Part shown: positions 41,246 through 50,242 of the stretch, piece by piece
How positions within the stretch are numbered: the first letter of the stretch is position 1
Layout: every line of letters starts with the position of its first letter
NCBI RefSeq assembly: GCF_965208555.1
Contig: NZ_OZ242342.1
Coordinates: forward strand, 1,116,001-1,180,000
Length of the DNA stretch: 64,000 nucleotides
Reading direction: 5' to 3'
Source: Poriferisodalis sp965208555
GTDB lineage: Bacteria > Actinomycetota > Acidimicrobiia > Acidimicrobiales > Poriferisodalaceae
Translations under genes and position numbers: made by a program
Notes under the pieces: generated by a model
What the model saw: the letters and a program-made list of their open reading frames with translations, nothing else
What the model was told of the DNA's origin: nothing
Databases searched by the model: none

Positions 41246-42529
41246 ATGGCGCACTCGACGGTTCACGAGTGGGAAACAGCCGAGTTCTGGGCTCCCCAGC
41301 GCAGCACGGTCGAGGCGTCGCTCGCCATGCAGCCTGCGGTCTATGCCGACGAGGACTTCTTCGCCGTCGAACAGGAGCGTCTCTTCGGCCGGGCGTGGGT
41401 GGCAGTAGCGCTCGCCGCCGAGGTGGCGCAGCCGGGTCGGCTGCTGGTGCGCTCGGTGGGCGGACGCTCGGTGCTGTTGACCCGCTCCGATGCCGGGCTG
41501 AAGGGATTCCTGAACTCCTGCCGTCACCGCGGCACCGAGCTGGCCGAGCACGACTGCGACATCGCGAACACCATTCGCTGCCCGTACCACCGGTGGCACT
41601 ACAGCGCCGACGGTCAGCTCGTGGCGGTGCCGTTCTTCGACGAAGTGCCGAGAGACGATTTCGACATGGCCGACTACGGGCTGATCCCGGTGCGCACCGA
41701 GGTCTGGGGGCCGCTGGTGTTCGTCTGCCTCAGCGACGACACGCCGCCGCTCGACGTCTGGCTGGGCGACCTGCCCGACCGGCTGGCGGACTATGAGTTC
41801 TCGCACTGGCGCTCGGCCTCGCTCGACGGGGCAGCGCGCATGTTCGACGTGGCCGCCAACTGGAAGCTCATTGTCGAGAACTTCGCGGAGTACTACCACC
41901 TGCCTTGGGTGCATCCCGAGCTGGCCAAGGTGTCCCGGGTGCCCGACCATTACCGCTACCAGGGTCCCGGGATGTACTGCGGCCAGACCACCACTCCGGT
42001 CTCCGGCGACGAGCGCGACGATTGGCTGACGCTGCCGGCTGCTGCCGGGCTGGACGACTCAGATGCCGCCAGCGGCAGGTTCGTGGCCCTGTTCCCCAAC
42101 GTGACCCTCGCCGTGCTGCCGAGCCACATGTTCCTGATGGTGCTGGAGCCGATGAGCGCCGGCCGTACCTTGGAACACTGCACGTTCCTGTTCCCGCCGG
42201 GCCCCATCACCGCCGACGAGCCGTCGGCTGAGCTGGTCGAGTCGTTCGAGGTCACGCGCCGCTTCTGGATCGAAGTGAACGACGAGGACATCGACATCTG
42301 CGAGCGGGCCCAGCGCGGCATTGCGCGAGGCGGCGCCCCTCCGGGGCCGCTGGCCCCGCGCTTCGAAGAGCCGCTCAATCGTTTCCACAAGATGACCGCC
42401 GACCTGATGACGCTGCCCTCGATTGCCGACCTGGCGGTGCCGGCGGGCGACCGTCCCGGAGACGTCGACCTGTACGGCAGCCAACCCAATCCCCTGCCGC
42501 CGGCAGTCGAGCTCGACGCGGCGACGTAA
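41246..42529 (+). CDS. Rieske non-haem iron oxygenase, alpha subunit (betaine/choline monooxygenase-like)
   Basis: A 427-residue ring-hydroxylating-type oxygenase. The Rieske [2Fe-2S] ligands are Cys92 and His94 (SCRHRGTELAEHDCD) with Cys112 and His115 (RCPYHRWHYSADG). The catalytic domain has NWKLIVENFAEYYHLPWVHP, where His218 and His223 bind mononuclear iron, with a carboxylate expected near NDEDIDICERAQRG. This EYYHLPWVHP form is shared with enzymes that demethylate quaternary amines, such as glycine betaine or carnitine monooxygenase. The dimethylglycine-dehydrogenase-like gene 36 nt downstream supports that use. A reductase partner is not adjacent. Aromatic substrates cannot be excluded. 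Confidence 0.85.
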   Translation: MAHSTVHEWETAEFWAPQRSTVEASLAMQPAVYADEDFFAVEQERLFGRAWVAVALAAEVAQPGRLLVRSVGGRSVLLTRSDAGLKGFLNSCRHRGTELAEHDCDIANTIRCPYHRWHYSADGQLVAVPFFDEVPRDDFDMADYGLIPVRTEVWGPLVFVCLSDDTPPLDVWLGDLPDRLADYEFSHWRSASLDGAARMFDVAANWKLIVENFAEYYHLPWVHPELAKVSRVPDHYRYQGPGMYCGQTTTPVSGDERDDWLTLPAAAGLDDSDAASGRFVALFPNVTLAVLPSHMFLMVLEPMSAGRTLEHCTFLFPPGPITADEPSAELVESFEVTRRFWIEVNDEDIDICERAQRGIARGGAPPGPLAPRFEEPLNRFHKMTADLMTLPSIADLAVPAGDRPGDVDLYGSQPNPLPPAVELDAAT

Positions 42530-42565
42530 CCGGCTGAGCGCCGTGGCCTGCCAGACTGCACAGCC

Positions 42566-45217
42566 GTGACCGACCGGGTGCAGGCCGTCGTGATCGGCGG
42601 CGGCGTGGTGGGCGCCTCGGTGCTGTACCACCTGACACGGGCCGGCTGGACTGACCTCGTGCTGCTTGAACGCGCCGACCTGACGGCCGGCTCCACCTGG
42701 CATGCCGCAGGCGGCATCCATCCCATCAACGCCGATCCGACCGTCGCGAAGCTGCAGAAGTACACCATCGAGCTGTACCGCGACATCGAAGAGGAATCGG
42801 GTCAGGACTGCGGCATCCACATGACCGGCGCGATCTTTCTCGCCGACACGCCCGAGCGCCTCGACTGGCTGCAGATGACCGATGCTCGGGGCAAGTACCT
42901 GGGCATCGACTCGGAGATGATCCCCATCGAGGAGGCCGCCCGGCTGCTGCCGATCATCGACCCGGACCAGTTCGTGGGCGCGATGCTGGACGCCGAGCAC
43001 GGTCACGTCGATCCCAGCGGCGTGACCTATGCGTACGCCAGAGCGGCGACGGCCGCCGGTGCGGTGATCCGCCGCCACACCTGGGCCCGCCGCATCGAGC
43101 GAACGCCTGACGGCGCCGCCTGGCGCATCGGGCTGTACGACACCTCCCGCGGCGACCTCGCCGGTGCTGCACAGGCTGCAGGCGACGGCGGCTGCGACGA
43201 GTGGATCGAGGCGACCCATGTGGTTAACGCCGGGGGGCTCTGGGCACGTGAAGTGGGCCGCATGGTGGGTGTCGAACTGCCCGTGCTCGCGATGGAGCAC
43301 ACCTACGTGATCACTGAGCCCCTCGACGACGTCATCTCCCACAATGAGCGCACCGGCGACGAGGTCATGGGCGCGATCGACTTCGGCGGCGAGATCTACA
43401 CGCGCCAGGAGGGCCAAGGCCTGCTGGTGGGCACCTACGACCAGGCAGCGGTGGCGTGGCAGCGCCGCCAGACCCCGTGGGACTTCGAGCGGCGGCTGCT
43501 GACGCCCGACCTCGAGCGCATCGCGCCGTCGCTGGACACCGCATTCAGGCACTTCCCGCTGCTGGGCGACGCCGGCATCGCTCGCGTGGTCAACGGCCCG
43601 TTCACCTTCTCGCCCGATGGGAACCCGCTGGTCGGGCCGATCCGGGGTCTGCCGAACTTCTGGTCAGCTTGCGGGGTGCTGGCCGGACTCTGCCAAGGCG
43701 GTGGCGTTGGGCTCGCGCTGTCCAACTGGATGACCACCGGCAATCCCGGCTTCGACGTCTGGGCGATGGATCTCGCCCGGTTCGGCGACTGGGCCACCCG
43801 CCCCTACACCGCCGCAAAGGTGCGTGAGAACTACCGGCGGCGCTTCAGCATCGCCTTCCCGAACGAGTTCCTCCCCGAAGGGCGGCCCTTGGCGACCACC
43901 TCCATCTATGAACCGCAGCGCGAGGCGGGAGCCGTCTTCGGCGATGTCTACGGCCTGGAGGTGCCGCTGTGGTTCGCACCCGAGGCCGGCGCGGTCGAGG
44001 ATGTCACCTTCGGTCGTTCCAATGCATGGCCGCACGTGCGTGCAGAGGTGCACGCCGTGCGCCATGACGTCGGTCTCATGGAGACATCGGGATTCGCAAA
44101 GTTCCTGGTGGAAGGGCCGGGCGCCCGGGCGTGGCTGACGCACATGCTGGCGGGCAGGCTGCCGCGGCCAGGCCGGATCGCGCTCGCGCCGATGTGCAAC
44201 GAGCGAGGCAACCTCACCGGCGACCTCACCGTGGCCTGCCTGCCGGCGGCCACCGGGACGCCCGACGGGCCGGTGCACACGGTGACCGGCGGCGCCACCG
44301 GCAATGCCGCGACCGCCGAGCGTTTCATCGTCTTCGGTTCGGGCATCGCCGAGCGCTACTACGAGCGCTGGTTCGAAGCGCACCTCGCACGCTGGCGTGA
44401 GACATCGACCCCGAATGGAGCAGGGCCGGACGGACCTGTGTGGTATCGCACGCTCGGCACCCAGATGTGCGGTGTCGCCATAGCCGGGCCGAACGCGAGA
44501 GATCTGCTGTCGGAGGTGACCGACGCCGACGTTTCCGATGAGGCGATGCGCTTCGGCAGCTTCACGGCCCTGGACGTGGGCTGGGCACGGGCGTGGTGCA
44601 GTCGTTTGAGCTACACCGGCGAGCTCGGCTACGAGCTGTGGACCGATGCCGGCTACCTGCGTCACGTCTTCGACCTGCTGATGACCCATGGCCAGGCGCA
44701 CGGGCTGCGCCTGTTCGGCTTGGCGGCGCTGAACTCGCTTCGGCTCGACAAGAGCTTCGGCAGCTGGGCGCGTGAGTACCGGCCGTCGTACGATCCCTTC
44801 GAGGCCGGCCTGGGCCGTTTCGTTCGCTACACCAAGGCTGGCGACGACGGCGCCGACTTCGTCGGGCGGGCAGCACTCATCGACAAATACGGGCCCGGCG
44901 GCGCGGCGGCGGGCAGCCGAAGTGCCCCGCCTGGCGCGATGTCGCTGCGTACCTGGACGGTTGACGGCCGGCTCGATGAATCCGGCTTCGACGCCGCCGG
45001 CGACGAGCCCATCTATTGCAGCGGCGAACCGGTCGGCTGGGTGACGTCGGGTGGGTTCGCACACCACAGCAATGTGTCGGTCGCCATGGGTTACGTGCCG
45101 GCTGAATTGGCGCACGACGATGTCGATTTCGAGATGGAGATTGTCGGAGAAAGACGGGCTGCACACCTTGTCGACGGCTGCCTCTGGGATCCGCTCGGCA
45201 CCGCAATGCGCCGCTGA
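42566..45217 (+). CDS. Dimethylglycine/sarcosine dehydrogenase-like flavoprotein with GcvT domain
   Basis: An 883-residue two-part enzyme. N-terminal FAD oxidoreductase (about 1-430): AVVIGGGVVGASVLYHLTRA and SAGSTWHAAGG-type motif (here TAGSTWHAAGG, His46, the usual site of covalent flavin), then NAGGLWAREVGRMVGVELPV and FTFSPDGNPLVGPI. C-terminal aminomethyltransferase fold (about 440-880) with GFAKFLVEGPGARAWLTHML, LSYTGELGYELW and LNSLRLDKSFGSWAREY, which passes the one-carbon unit to tetrahydrofolate. Family members remove methyl groups from dimethylglycine or sarcosine. Start GTG 42566. With the Rieske gene it suggests stepwise N-demethylation of a betaine-like compound; dimethylsulfonioacetate or carnitine-derived substrates remain open. 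Confidence 0.88.
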   Translation: MTDRVQAVVIGGGVVGASVLYHLTRAGWTDLVLLERADLTAGSTWHAAGGIHPINADPTVAKLQKYTIELYRDIEEESGQDCGIHMTGAIFLADTPERLDWLQMTDARGKYLGIDSEMIPIEEAARLLPIIDPDQFVGAMLDAEHGHVDPSGVTYAYARAATAAGAVIRRHTWARRIERTPDGAAWRIGLYDTSRGDLAGAAQAAGDGGCDEWIEATHVVNAGGLWAREVGRMVGVELPVLAMEHTYVITEPLDDVISHNERTGDEVMGAIDFGGEIYTRQEGQGLLVGTYDQAAVAWQRRQTPWDFERRLLTPDLERIAPSLDTAFRHFPLLGDAGIARVVNGPFTFSPDGNPLVGPIRGLPNFWSACGVLAGLCQGGGVGLALSNWMTTGNPGFDVWAMDLARFGDWATRPYTAAKVRENYRRRFSIAFPNEFLPEGRPLATTSIYEPQREAGAVFGDVYGLEVPLWFAPEAGAVEDVTFGRSNAWPHVRAEVHAVRHDVGLMETSGFAKFLVEGPGARAWLTHMLAGRLPRPGRIALAPMCNERGNLTGDLTVACLPAATGTPDGPVHTVTGGATGNAATAERFIVFGSGIAERYYERWFEAHLARWRETSTPNGAGPDGPVWYRTLGTQMCGVAIAGPNARDLLSEVTDADVSDEAMRFGSFTALDVGWARAWCSRLSYTGELGYELWTDAGYLRHVFDLLMTHGQAHGLRLFGLAALNSLRLDKSFGSWAREYRPSYDPFEAGLGRFVRYTKAGDDGADFVGRAALIDKYGPGGAAAGSRSAPPGAMSLRTWTVDGRLDESGFDAAGDEPIYCSGEPVGWVTSGGFAHHSNVSVAMGYVPAELAHDDVDFEMEIVGERRAAHLVDGCLWDPLGTAMRR

Positions 45218-45462
45218 TTCTGGCCTGTTTCCGACCCACGGCCCCCAACAGTTATTGTGAGACACGGCCACGTCAGTTGTCGGTTTTTCTCGATATCAAT
45301 GCACCAGAAATCGAAACCTTTATGCCGTATCCGCTGGGATTGCGCGGCGGCTTTCGGAGCGAAGTGGGCCTAGTTGGCATTGCTTCCGAATGCACATACT
45401 CTCTTGCACTTCCTGCAAACATACGGAAGCGATTTAGATCAAATGTCGGCGATGCCGTAGCC
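45218..45462. other. AT-richer intergenic region before the LysR gene
   Basis: About 245 bases with visibly lower GC than the surroundings (for example TTTTTCTCGATATCAATGCA near 45290). The frame of the LysR protein is open through it from TTG 45277, but the encoded residues do not belong to the fold. It most likely carries the promoter and operator of the regulator. No clear terminator for the upstream gene was seen. Confidence 0.5.
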
Positions 45463-46371
45463 ATGTCTTCACGTCTGGAAATGCACCACTACGAGACCAT
45501 TGTGGCGGTCTCAGAAACCGGCTCGGTGACTGCCGCGGCCGGCCGGCTTCATGTCAGCCAGTCAGCGGTCAGTCATCGGTTGGCCGAGGCCGAACGGCGG
45601 CTGGGCGGTCGGCTGTTCGAGCGCAGACCGTCCCGCGGCATGCAGCCGACTCCGGCGGCCCTTGCCTTGTGCCAAGCCGCTCATCGGGCCATGCCGGACC
45701 TCGCGCGGGCCGAGCGCGACTTCATGCGCAGCGTCGGCGGCACGACCGCCACCGTGCGCATCGGGGTGGGCTCCTATGACTGCTACCACTGGCTGGCACA
45801 ATTCGCGACCGCTTCGGCTGACCGGCTGGAGGGCTTGCTGCTGGAGCTCGTGGTGGTCGGAGACGCTCCGGTGCAGCGACTCGCTGACGGCACAGCCGAC
45901 TTGGTGCTGGCCCCGGGACCTGCATACGGAAGCTGCGAATCACGGCACCTGTTCACCGACGAACTCGTGCTGATCACTCACCCCGAACACCGTCTCGCCG
46001 ACCGGACTTGGATCGGCCCTGAAGCAGTCGCCGAAGAGGACTACTTCACCTACAACCGGCAGCCGTCGCCAGGCTTCGAGTACGAGCGATTCCTGCGACC
46101 CGCCGGAGTATCGCCCCGGACCATCACGGTGCTCGAGCAGACGGGCGCCATCGCAGAGATGATCGCCGCCGACTTCGGCGTGTCGATACTCAGCAGATGG
46201 GCGATGTCGCCATGGCTGGACTCGGGACGGCTGGTGGCCGTTCGCTGCAGCCGCTCAGGGCTCGATCTGGAGTGGTCGGCCCTGACCCGCATCGAGACCG
46301 ACGACGAGGCGCCCGAACGGCAGGTCGCCGCCGCCATCGTCGACTGGCTCGGCAGCTCCAAGCAGGCCTGA
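45463..46371 (+). CDS. LysR-family transcriptional regulator
   Basis: A 302-residue regulator. The N-terminal winged HTH is HHYETIVAVSETGSVTAAAG, RLHVSQSAVSHRLAEAERRL then GGRLFERRPSRGMQPTPAA, the LysR consensus. Residues about 90-295 form the periplasmic-binding-like effector domain (VRIGVGSYDCYHWLAQFATA, TDELVLITHPEHRLADR, AEMIAADFGVSILSRWAM). The GSYDCYHW block resembles MetR-type regulators. ATG 45463 was chosen because the HTH begins there. It lies on the same strand after the demethylation pair and may control it; the effector is unknown. Confidence 0.9.
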   Translation: MSSRLEMHHYETIVAVSETGSVTAAAGRLHVSQSAVSHRLAEAERRLGGRLFERRPSRGMQPTPAALALCQAAHRAMPDLARAERDFMRSVGGTTATVRIGVGSYDCYHWLAQFATASADRLEGLLLELVVVGDAPVQRLADGTADLVLAPGPAYGSCESRHLFTDELVLITHPEHRLADRTWIGPEAVAEEDYFTYNRQPSPGFEYERFLRPAGVSPRTITVLEQTGAIAEMIAADFGVSILSRWAMSPWLDSGRLVAVRCSRSGLDLEWSALTRIETDDEAPERQVAAAIVDWLGSSKQA

Positions 46372-46383
46372 GCAAGGCCGAAC

Positions 46384-46415
46384 TGCTTGTCTTGGGCTGC
46401 TTGTCTTGGGCTGCT
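46384..46415. repeat. 14-bp tandem repeat, two full copies
   Basis: The unit TGCTTGTCTTGGGC occurs at 46384-46397 and 46398-46411, followed by a partial third copy. It sits between the convergent LysR and acyl-CoA dehydrogenase genes. Probably a recent slippage event; no function evident. Confidence 0.8.
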
Positions 46416-47623
46416 CAGTCGAGCAATGCCCGGCTGATCACCACGTCTTGGATCTCCGTCGCCCCGTCGACATAGTGGGTCAAGCGGGAAGCAGCCAGGT
46501 GCCGCGGCAGCGGATGGTCGCGCCGACCGCCCACCGCGCCCATCACCTGCATGCAGTCCGCCAGGCCTCGCTCGGCGACACGGGTGGCGAACTTCTTGGC
46601 GTGCGCTGCGGGGACCGCCGCGGGGCGGCCTTCGGCCACTGCCAGCGCCGCCCGGTAGGCCAGCAGGCGGGCAGCCTCCAGATCGGTCGCCACGTCGGCC
46701 AGCTTGAAGCGCACGCCCTGCAGGTCGGCAATGCGGCCGCCGAATGCCTGCCGCTTGCGCACGTAGTCGATGGCGGTTGCGAGGCCGGTGCGCATCATGC
46801 CGCAGCACATTGCCGCTACCAGCACCCGGGCGATGTCGATGCCCTCCATGGCCGCAACGAACCCCTCGCCGAGCGGCACCATGACGTCGGCGTCAGACAC
46901 CCGGCACTCGTCGAAGCGGATCTCATTGGTGCCGATGCCGTGGGCGCCGATGAGCTCGTAGCCGTCGGTCCGTTCGACGCCGTCGGTGCCGCCGTCGATG
47001 AGGAACGTCATGATGCCCCGGTGCCCCGCCGCGGGATCGGCCTGCGCGTACACCGACATCACGTCGGCTGCCGTGCCATTGCTGACCCACGCCTTGCGGC
47101 CGTCGATGACCCACTCGTCGCCGTCTTTGCGTGCCGCCGTGGTGATCTTGGCGGCATCGCTGCCCACGCCCGGCTCGGTCAGCAGGAAAGCGCCGAGCCG
47201 ATCGCCGGAGACCAGCGGTCCCAGTGCCCGCTGGCGCATCTCGGCGGGGGCACGCCTGCTCACCGCGCCCGCCAGATTGTTATGGCACACGAGCACGAAC
47301 GCGATGGCGAAGTCGGCGGCGGCCACCTCTTCGAGCACCCGTGCCAGCCCCACCTGGCTCAGCCCCGAGCCGCCGTCGGCAACGGGCACCAGCAGCCCGC
47401 ACAGCTGTTCTTTCGCCGCACTCTGAAATGCCTCAGCCGCGAAGCGACGTTCGCGCTCCCAGGTTTCGGCGTGCGGCGCGACAGCCGATCTCGCCCACGC
47501 CGCCGCTCGATCCACCACCGCCTGGTCCGGCGCGCTCACCGCTGCGTCGGCCACCTCCGGCATCAGTTCGTGTGTCAGCTCCGTCGGGGGCATGGCGTCA
47601 AAGTCGATCGCAGCAGAGGTCAT
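46415..47623 (-). CDS. Acyl-CoA dehydrogenase
   Basis: A 402-residue FAD enzyme that introduces a double bond into an acyl-CoA. Seen: VADGGSGLSQVGLARVLEEV in the N-terminal helices, FLLTEPGVGSDAAKITTAAR then DGDEWVIDGRKAWVSNG, the FAD-contact beta domain, and KRQAFGGRIADLQGVRFKLA with VMGAVGGRRDHPLPRHLAAS in the C-terminal bundle. The usual catalytic Glu position near the C-terminal YVDGATEIQDVVISRALL carries Glu in ATEIQ, as in short/medium-chain members. Length is normal. It diverges from the CoA-transferase gene with a 155-nt gap between them. Confidence 0.9.
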   Translation of the reverse strand: MTSAAIDFDAMPPTELTHELMPEVADAAVSAPDQAVVDRAAAWARSAVAPHAETWERERRFAAEAFQSAAKEQLCGLLVPVADGGSGLSQVGLARVLEEVAAADFAIAFVLVCHNNLAGAVSRRAPAEMRQRALGPLVSGDRLGAFLLTEPGVGSDAAKITTAARKDGDEWVIDGRKAWVSNGTAADVMSVYAQADPAAGHRGIMTFLIDGGTDGVERTDGYELIGAHGIGTNEIRFDECRVSDADVMVPLGEGFVAAMEGIDIARVLVAAMCCGMMRTGLATAIDYVRKRQAFGGRIADLQGVRFKLADVATDLEAARLLAYRAALAVAEGRPAAVPAAHAKKFATRVAERGLADCMQVMGAVGGRRDHPLPRHLAASRLTHYVDGATEIQDVVISRALLD

Positions 47624-47778
47624 GGCCCGAATCTTGCCATTCGCACGCCAAGCACATGCCGGAGCGGGCGGCGCGACCTGTCAGGCGGGGCCGACGGTCA
47701 GCGGCGCCACGCCGGGTCGCCGTACAGTTCGCCAACCGTCGGCGACTGGGCCACCGAGTGCCGAGAAGGGCTGCCGAG

Positions 47779-49083
47779 ATGAGTCCAGAGCGCCCCCGCA
47801 GGGGCAATGGCGATCGTGCCGGTGTCCAGCTCGGCGTCGACGAAGCAATCGAACGCATCGGGCGCCGCGCACGCGTCTATGTCGCCCAGGGCTCGGCCAC
47901 GCCGTTCGGCCTGCTGGCGGCCATCGACGCCGCACACGATCGCTTCGCAGAGCTGGAGTTCGTCAGTGCATTCCTGCTGGAGCGGCCCAAGCCGCTGGAT
48001 CACCTCGGTAACCCGTTCCGCTGGACCTCGCTGCAGCCCAGCGGCGCTCTCCGCGACGCCCTCGACAGCCCGCACTTCGGCGTGGTCCCGGCCCGCTATT
48101 CGGACATCACCGGCCTGGTCGGCCCCGGCGGCGGGCTCGAAGCAGACGTGCTGCTGTGCCAGGCCAGCCCGCCCGACGCGCAGGGCCGCATGAGCCTCGG
48201 CACCGGCGTCGGCGGTCACGTCGAGCTGCTGCGGTCCACGCCGCTGGTCATCGCGCAGGTGAACCCGCAGATGCCCTACGTGCACGGCGAGGGCGAATGC
48301 CACCGCACTGACTTTGATGGGCTGGTTGAAGTTGACGAGCCGCTGCCGGAGCTGGCACCCGCCGTGGTCGATGAGACCGCGGCGGCAATTGCGGCCCACG
48401 TCGGCCAGTTCATCGGCGACGGGACGACGCTGCAATTCGGGATCGGCTCCATCCCCGACGCGGTGCTCTCCAGCCTGACCGACCGCCGGCATCTCGGCCT
48501 GCACGGCGGCATGATCAACGACGCCTGCATCGACCTCATCGACAGCGGCGCAGTGGACAACCGCCACAAGGGACCGATCGGCGACGGCGTGAGCGTCGCC
48601 GCAGAGGTGATGGGCACACGCCGCCTCTACGACTGGGTCCATCGCAACCCGGCCGTTCAGCTCGTGAACGGCTCGCTGAGCCACGGCATCGAGGGCATCG
48701 CCCAGATCCGCAACTTCGTGGCGCTGCAATCAACGGTGCAGATGGCCCTCGACGGCTCAGCCAACTCCGAAATGATCGCTGGCCGCTACATCTCCGGACC
48801 CGGCGGGGCGCCCGACTTCGCATTCGGCGCCTGTGTAGCAACCGGCGGCCGGTCCATAGTCGCCATGCCGTCCACCGCAGCCAGCGGACGCATCTCACGC
48901 ATCGTGGCCCAGCTCGAGCCGGGCGCCCCCACAACGCTGCCGGCCTACACCGCCGACATAGTCGCCACCGAGTACGGCGCCGTAGAACTACGCGGCCGCT
49001 CGCTAGAAAAACGGGCGAACCTACTCACCTCAATAGCCCACCCCGACTTCCGCGAAGGCCTGAGCGGTGGGGCACAGATGTGA
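47779..49083 (+). CDS. Acetyl-CoA hydrolase/transferase family protein (4-hydroxybutyrate CoA-transferase-like)
   Basis: A 434-residue CoA-transferase of the acetyl-CoA hydrolase/transferase family. VYVAQGSATPFGLLAAIDAA starts the first domain; VLLCQASPPDAQGRMSLGTG, VIAQVNPQMPYVHGEGE and DGTTLQFGIGSIPDAVLSSL follow; the second domain has LGLHGGMINDACIDLIDSGA, ISGPGGAPDFAFGA and the closing ATEYGAVELRGRS. These move CoA between carboxylates such as acetate and 4-hydroxybutyrate; the acceptor is unknown here. ATG 47779 has GCCGAG upstream only. Its stop is immediately followed by the second palindromic element, which probably ends transcription. The neighbours include acyl-CoA dehydrogenase and SDR genes. 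Confidence 0.87.
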   Translation: MSPERPRRGNGDRAGVQLGVDEAIERIGRRARVYVAQGSATPFGLLAAIDAAHDRFAELEFVSAFLLERPKPLDHLGNPFRWTSLQPSGALRDALDSPHFGVVPARYSDITGLVGPGGGLEADVLLCQASPPDAQGRMSLGTGVGGHVELLRSTPLVIAQVNPQMPYVHGEGECHRTDFDGLVEVDEPLPELAPAVVDETAAAIAAHVGQFIGDGTTLQFGIGSIPDAVLSSLTDRRHLGLHGGMINDACIDLIDSGAVDNRHKGPIGDGVSVAAEVMGTRRLYDWVHRNPAVQLVNGSLSHGIEGIAQIRNFVALQSTVQMALDGSANSEMIAGRYISGPGGAPDFAFGACVATGGRSIVAMPSTAASGRISRIVAQLEPGAPTTLPAYTADIVATEYGAVELRGRSLEKRANLLTSIAHPDFREGLSGGAQM

Positions 49084-49085
49084 TA

Positions 49086-49165
49086 GCGGCGGAGGCGGCA
49101 GGCGATTCTGCGACGTTGCGACCAGCCGGATCGCTGGTCGCAGAATCGCCTGCCGCCTCCGCCGC
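49086..49165. repeat. Palindromic repeat element, copy 2
   Basis: Arms 49086-49114 and 49137-49165 are perfect 29-bp complements, with a nested inner hairpin (GCGACCAGC/GCTGGTCGC). The core 49110-49141 matches the reverse complement of 33582-33613 in copy 1 at 30 of 32 bases. It begins three bases after the stop of the CoA-transferase and 9 bases before the convergent SDR stop, so it can act as a two-way terminator here. Confidence 0.88.
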
Positions 49166-49173
49166 GGGCGCAA

Positions 49174-50061
49174 CTACAGCCGGCGAACAGTCGCTGCCTG
49201 GCCAGTGGTGCCGTACGCCATGCCAGACATGCGGTGAATGTTCCGAGTGTTGTGCATGCGCCCATGGATGCGCGGGCCAGCGGCGAGCATGGCGCCGTCG
49301 ACCACGAGCTGCTGGCCGCTCACGAACTTGCTCTCATCGCTGGCCAGGAACAGCGCCATGGACGCGATGTCGGCACCCTCGCCCCGATCCGGCCACGGCT
49401 GCATCTCCGACATGACCTCCTCAGCTTGGGCCTCGTTGCCGCTGTGCATCAACGGCGTGAAGATCAGTCCCGGGCAGATGGCGTTGACACGAATGCGGTG
49501 AGGCGCCAGTTCCAGTCCAGTGGTCTGCGCCAGGCTGATGACCGCAGCCTTGGCCGCCGAGTACGCCTGCGGTCCGGCACCGCCGCCGACGCCGGCGATC
49601 GACGCGGTGTTGATGATGGAGCCGCCGGTGCCCTGGGGGATCATGACCCGAGCCGCATGCTTGGTACCCAGCATCACCGAGCGCACCAGGATGGCGAACG
49701 TCTCGTCCCAAGCGTCGACGTCAAGTTCGGTGATGGGCCCGAATGCGCCGCCGATGCCCGCGTTGTTGAACACCACATCCAGCCGGCCGAAGGCGTCGAC
49801 AGCCAACTCGGTCATGGCGGCGACGTCGTCTTCCACCGACACGTCGGTGCGAGTGAATCGGGCACGATCGCCGCAGCCCGCTGCATCCAGATCGTCCATC
49901 AGCGCCCGGCCCGCATCGGCGTTCAAATCGCCGACCACCACCGAGGCGCCCTCGGCAAGGAAGAGCTCGACCGTGGAGCGTCCCATGCCGCTGGCGCCGC
50001 CGGTGATCACTGCGGCCTTGCCCTCCAGCCGTCGCCCGGAGTCATCGCTGCTCTCACTCAT
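49174..50061 (-). CDS. Short-chain dehydrogenase/reductase
   Basis: A 295-residue SDR. Cofactor loop VITGGASGMGRSTVELFLAE, Asp after the second strand (VVVGDLNADAG) favouring NAD, VVFNNAGIGGAFG, catalytic Ser in INTASIAGVGGGAG and the Tyr-Lys pair in AYSAAKAAVISLAQ. The C-terminal region LICPGLIFTPL-type segment (here NAICPGLIFTPLMH) and GQQLVVDGAML are typical of classical SDRs oxidising secondary alcohols. ATG 50061 has GGGGAGGA about 8 nt upstream, so the longer frame to 50220 is rejected. It diverges from the amidohydrolase; 50062-50242 contains only leader sequences. Confidence 0.92.
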   Translation of the reverse strand: MSESSDDSGRRLEGKAAVITGGASGMGRSTVELFLAEGASVVVGDLNADAGRALMDDLDAAGCGDRARFTRTDVSVEDDVAAMTELAVDAFGRLDVVFNNAGIGGAFGPITELDVDAWDETFAILVRSVMLGTKHAARVMIPQGTGGSIINTASIAGVGGGAGPQAYSAAKAAVISLAQTTGLELAPHRIRVNAICPGLIFTPLMHSGNEAQAEEVMSEMQPWPDRGEGADIASMALFLASDESKFVSGQQLVVDGAMLAAGPRIHGRMHNTRNIHRMSGMAYGTTGQAATVRRL

Positions 50062-50242
50062 CGTGCTGTCCTCCCCTGCTGTCGAATATGTCTGTGTCGA
50101 ATTGGTGGGCGCGATTGTCGCCCATGCAGCGCTGCCGCGCCCCGGCATCGCTGCGCGGCTGCCGTGTGGCACCGTTCCGCTGACGCCCGAGCACTGACGT
50201 GAGAGAATCCGAACGGGCACCAGGATTCACCCGGGGGAAATC

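Noticed and set aside
45277..45462. N-terminal extension of the LysR regulator from TTG 45277
   Set aside because: The 62 extra residues lie in an AT-richer segment, match no part of the LysR fold, and the HTH starts right after ATG 45463.
49080..49415. 111-residue plus-strand ORF starting inside palindrome copy 2
   Set aside because: It is the translation of the palindrome followed by sequence antisense to the SDR gene; only the peptide shared with copy 1 is notable, and it follows from the repeat.
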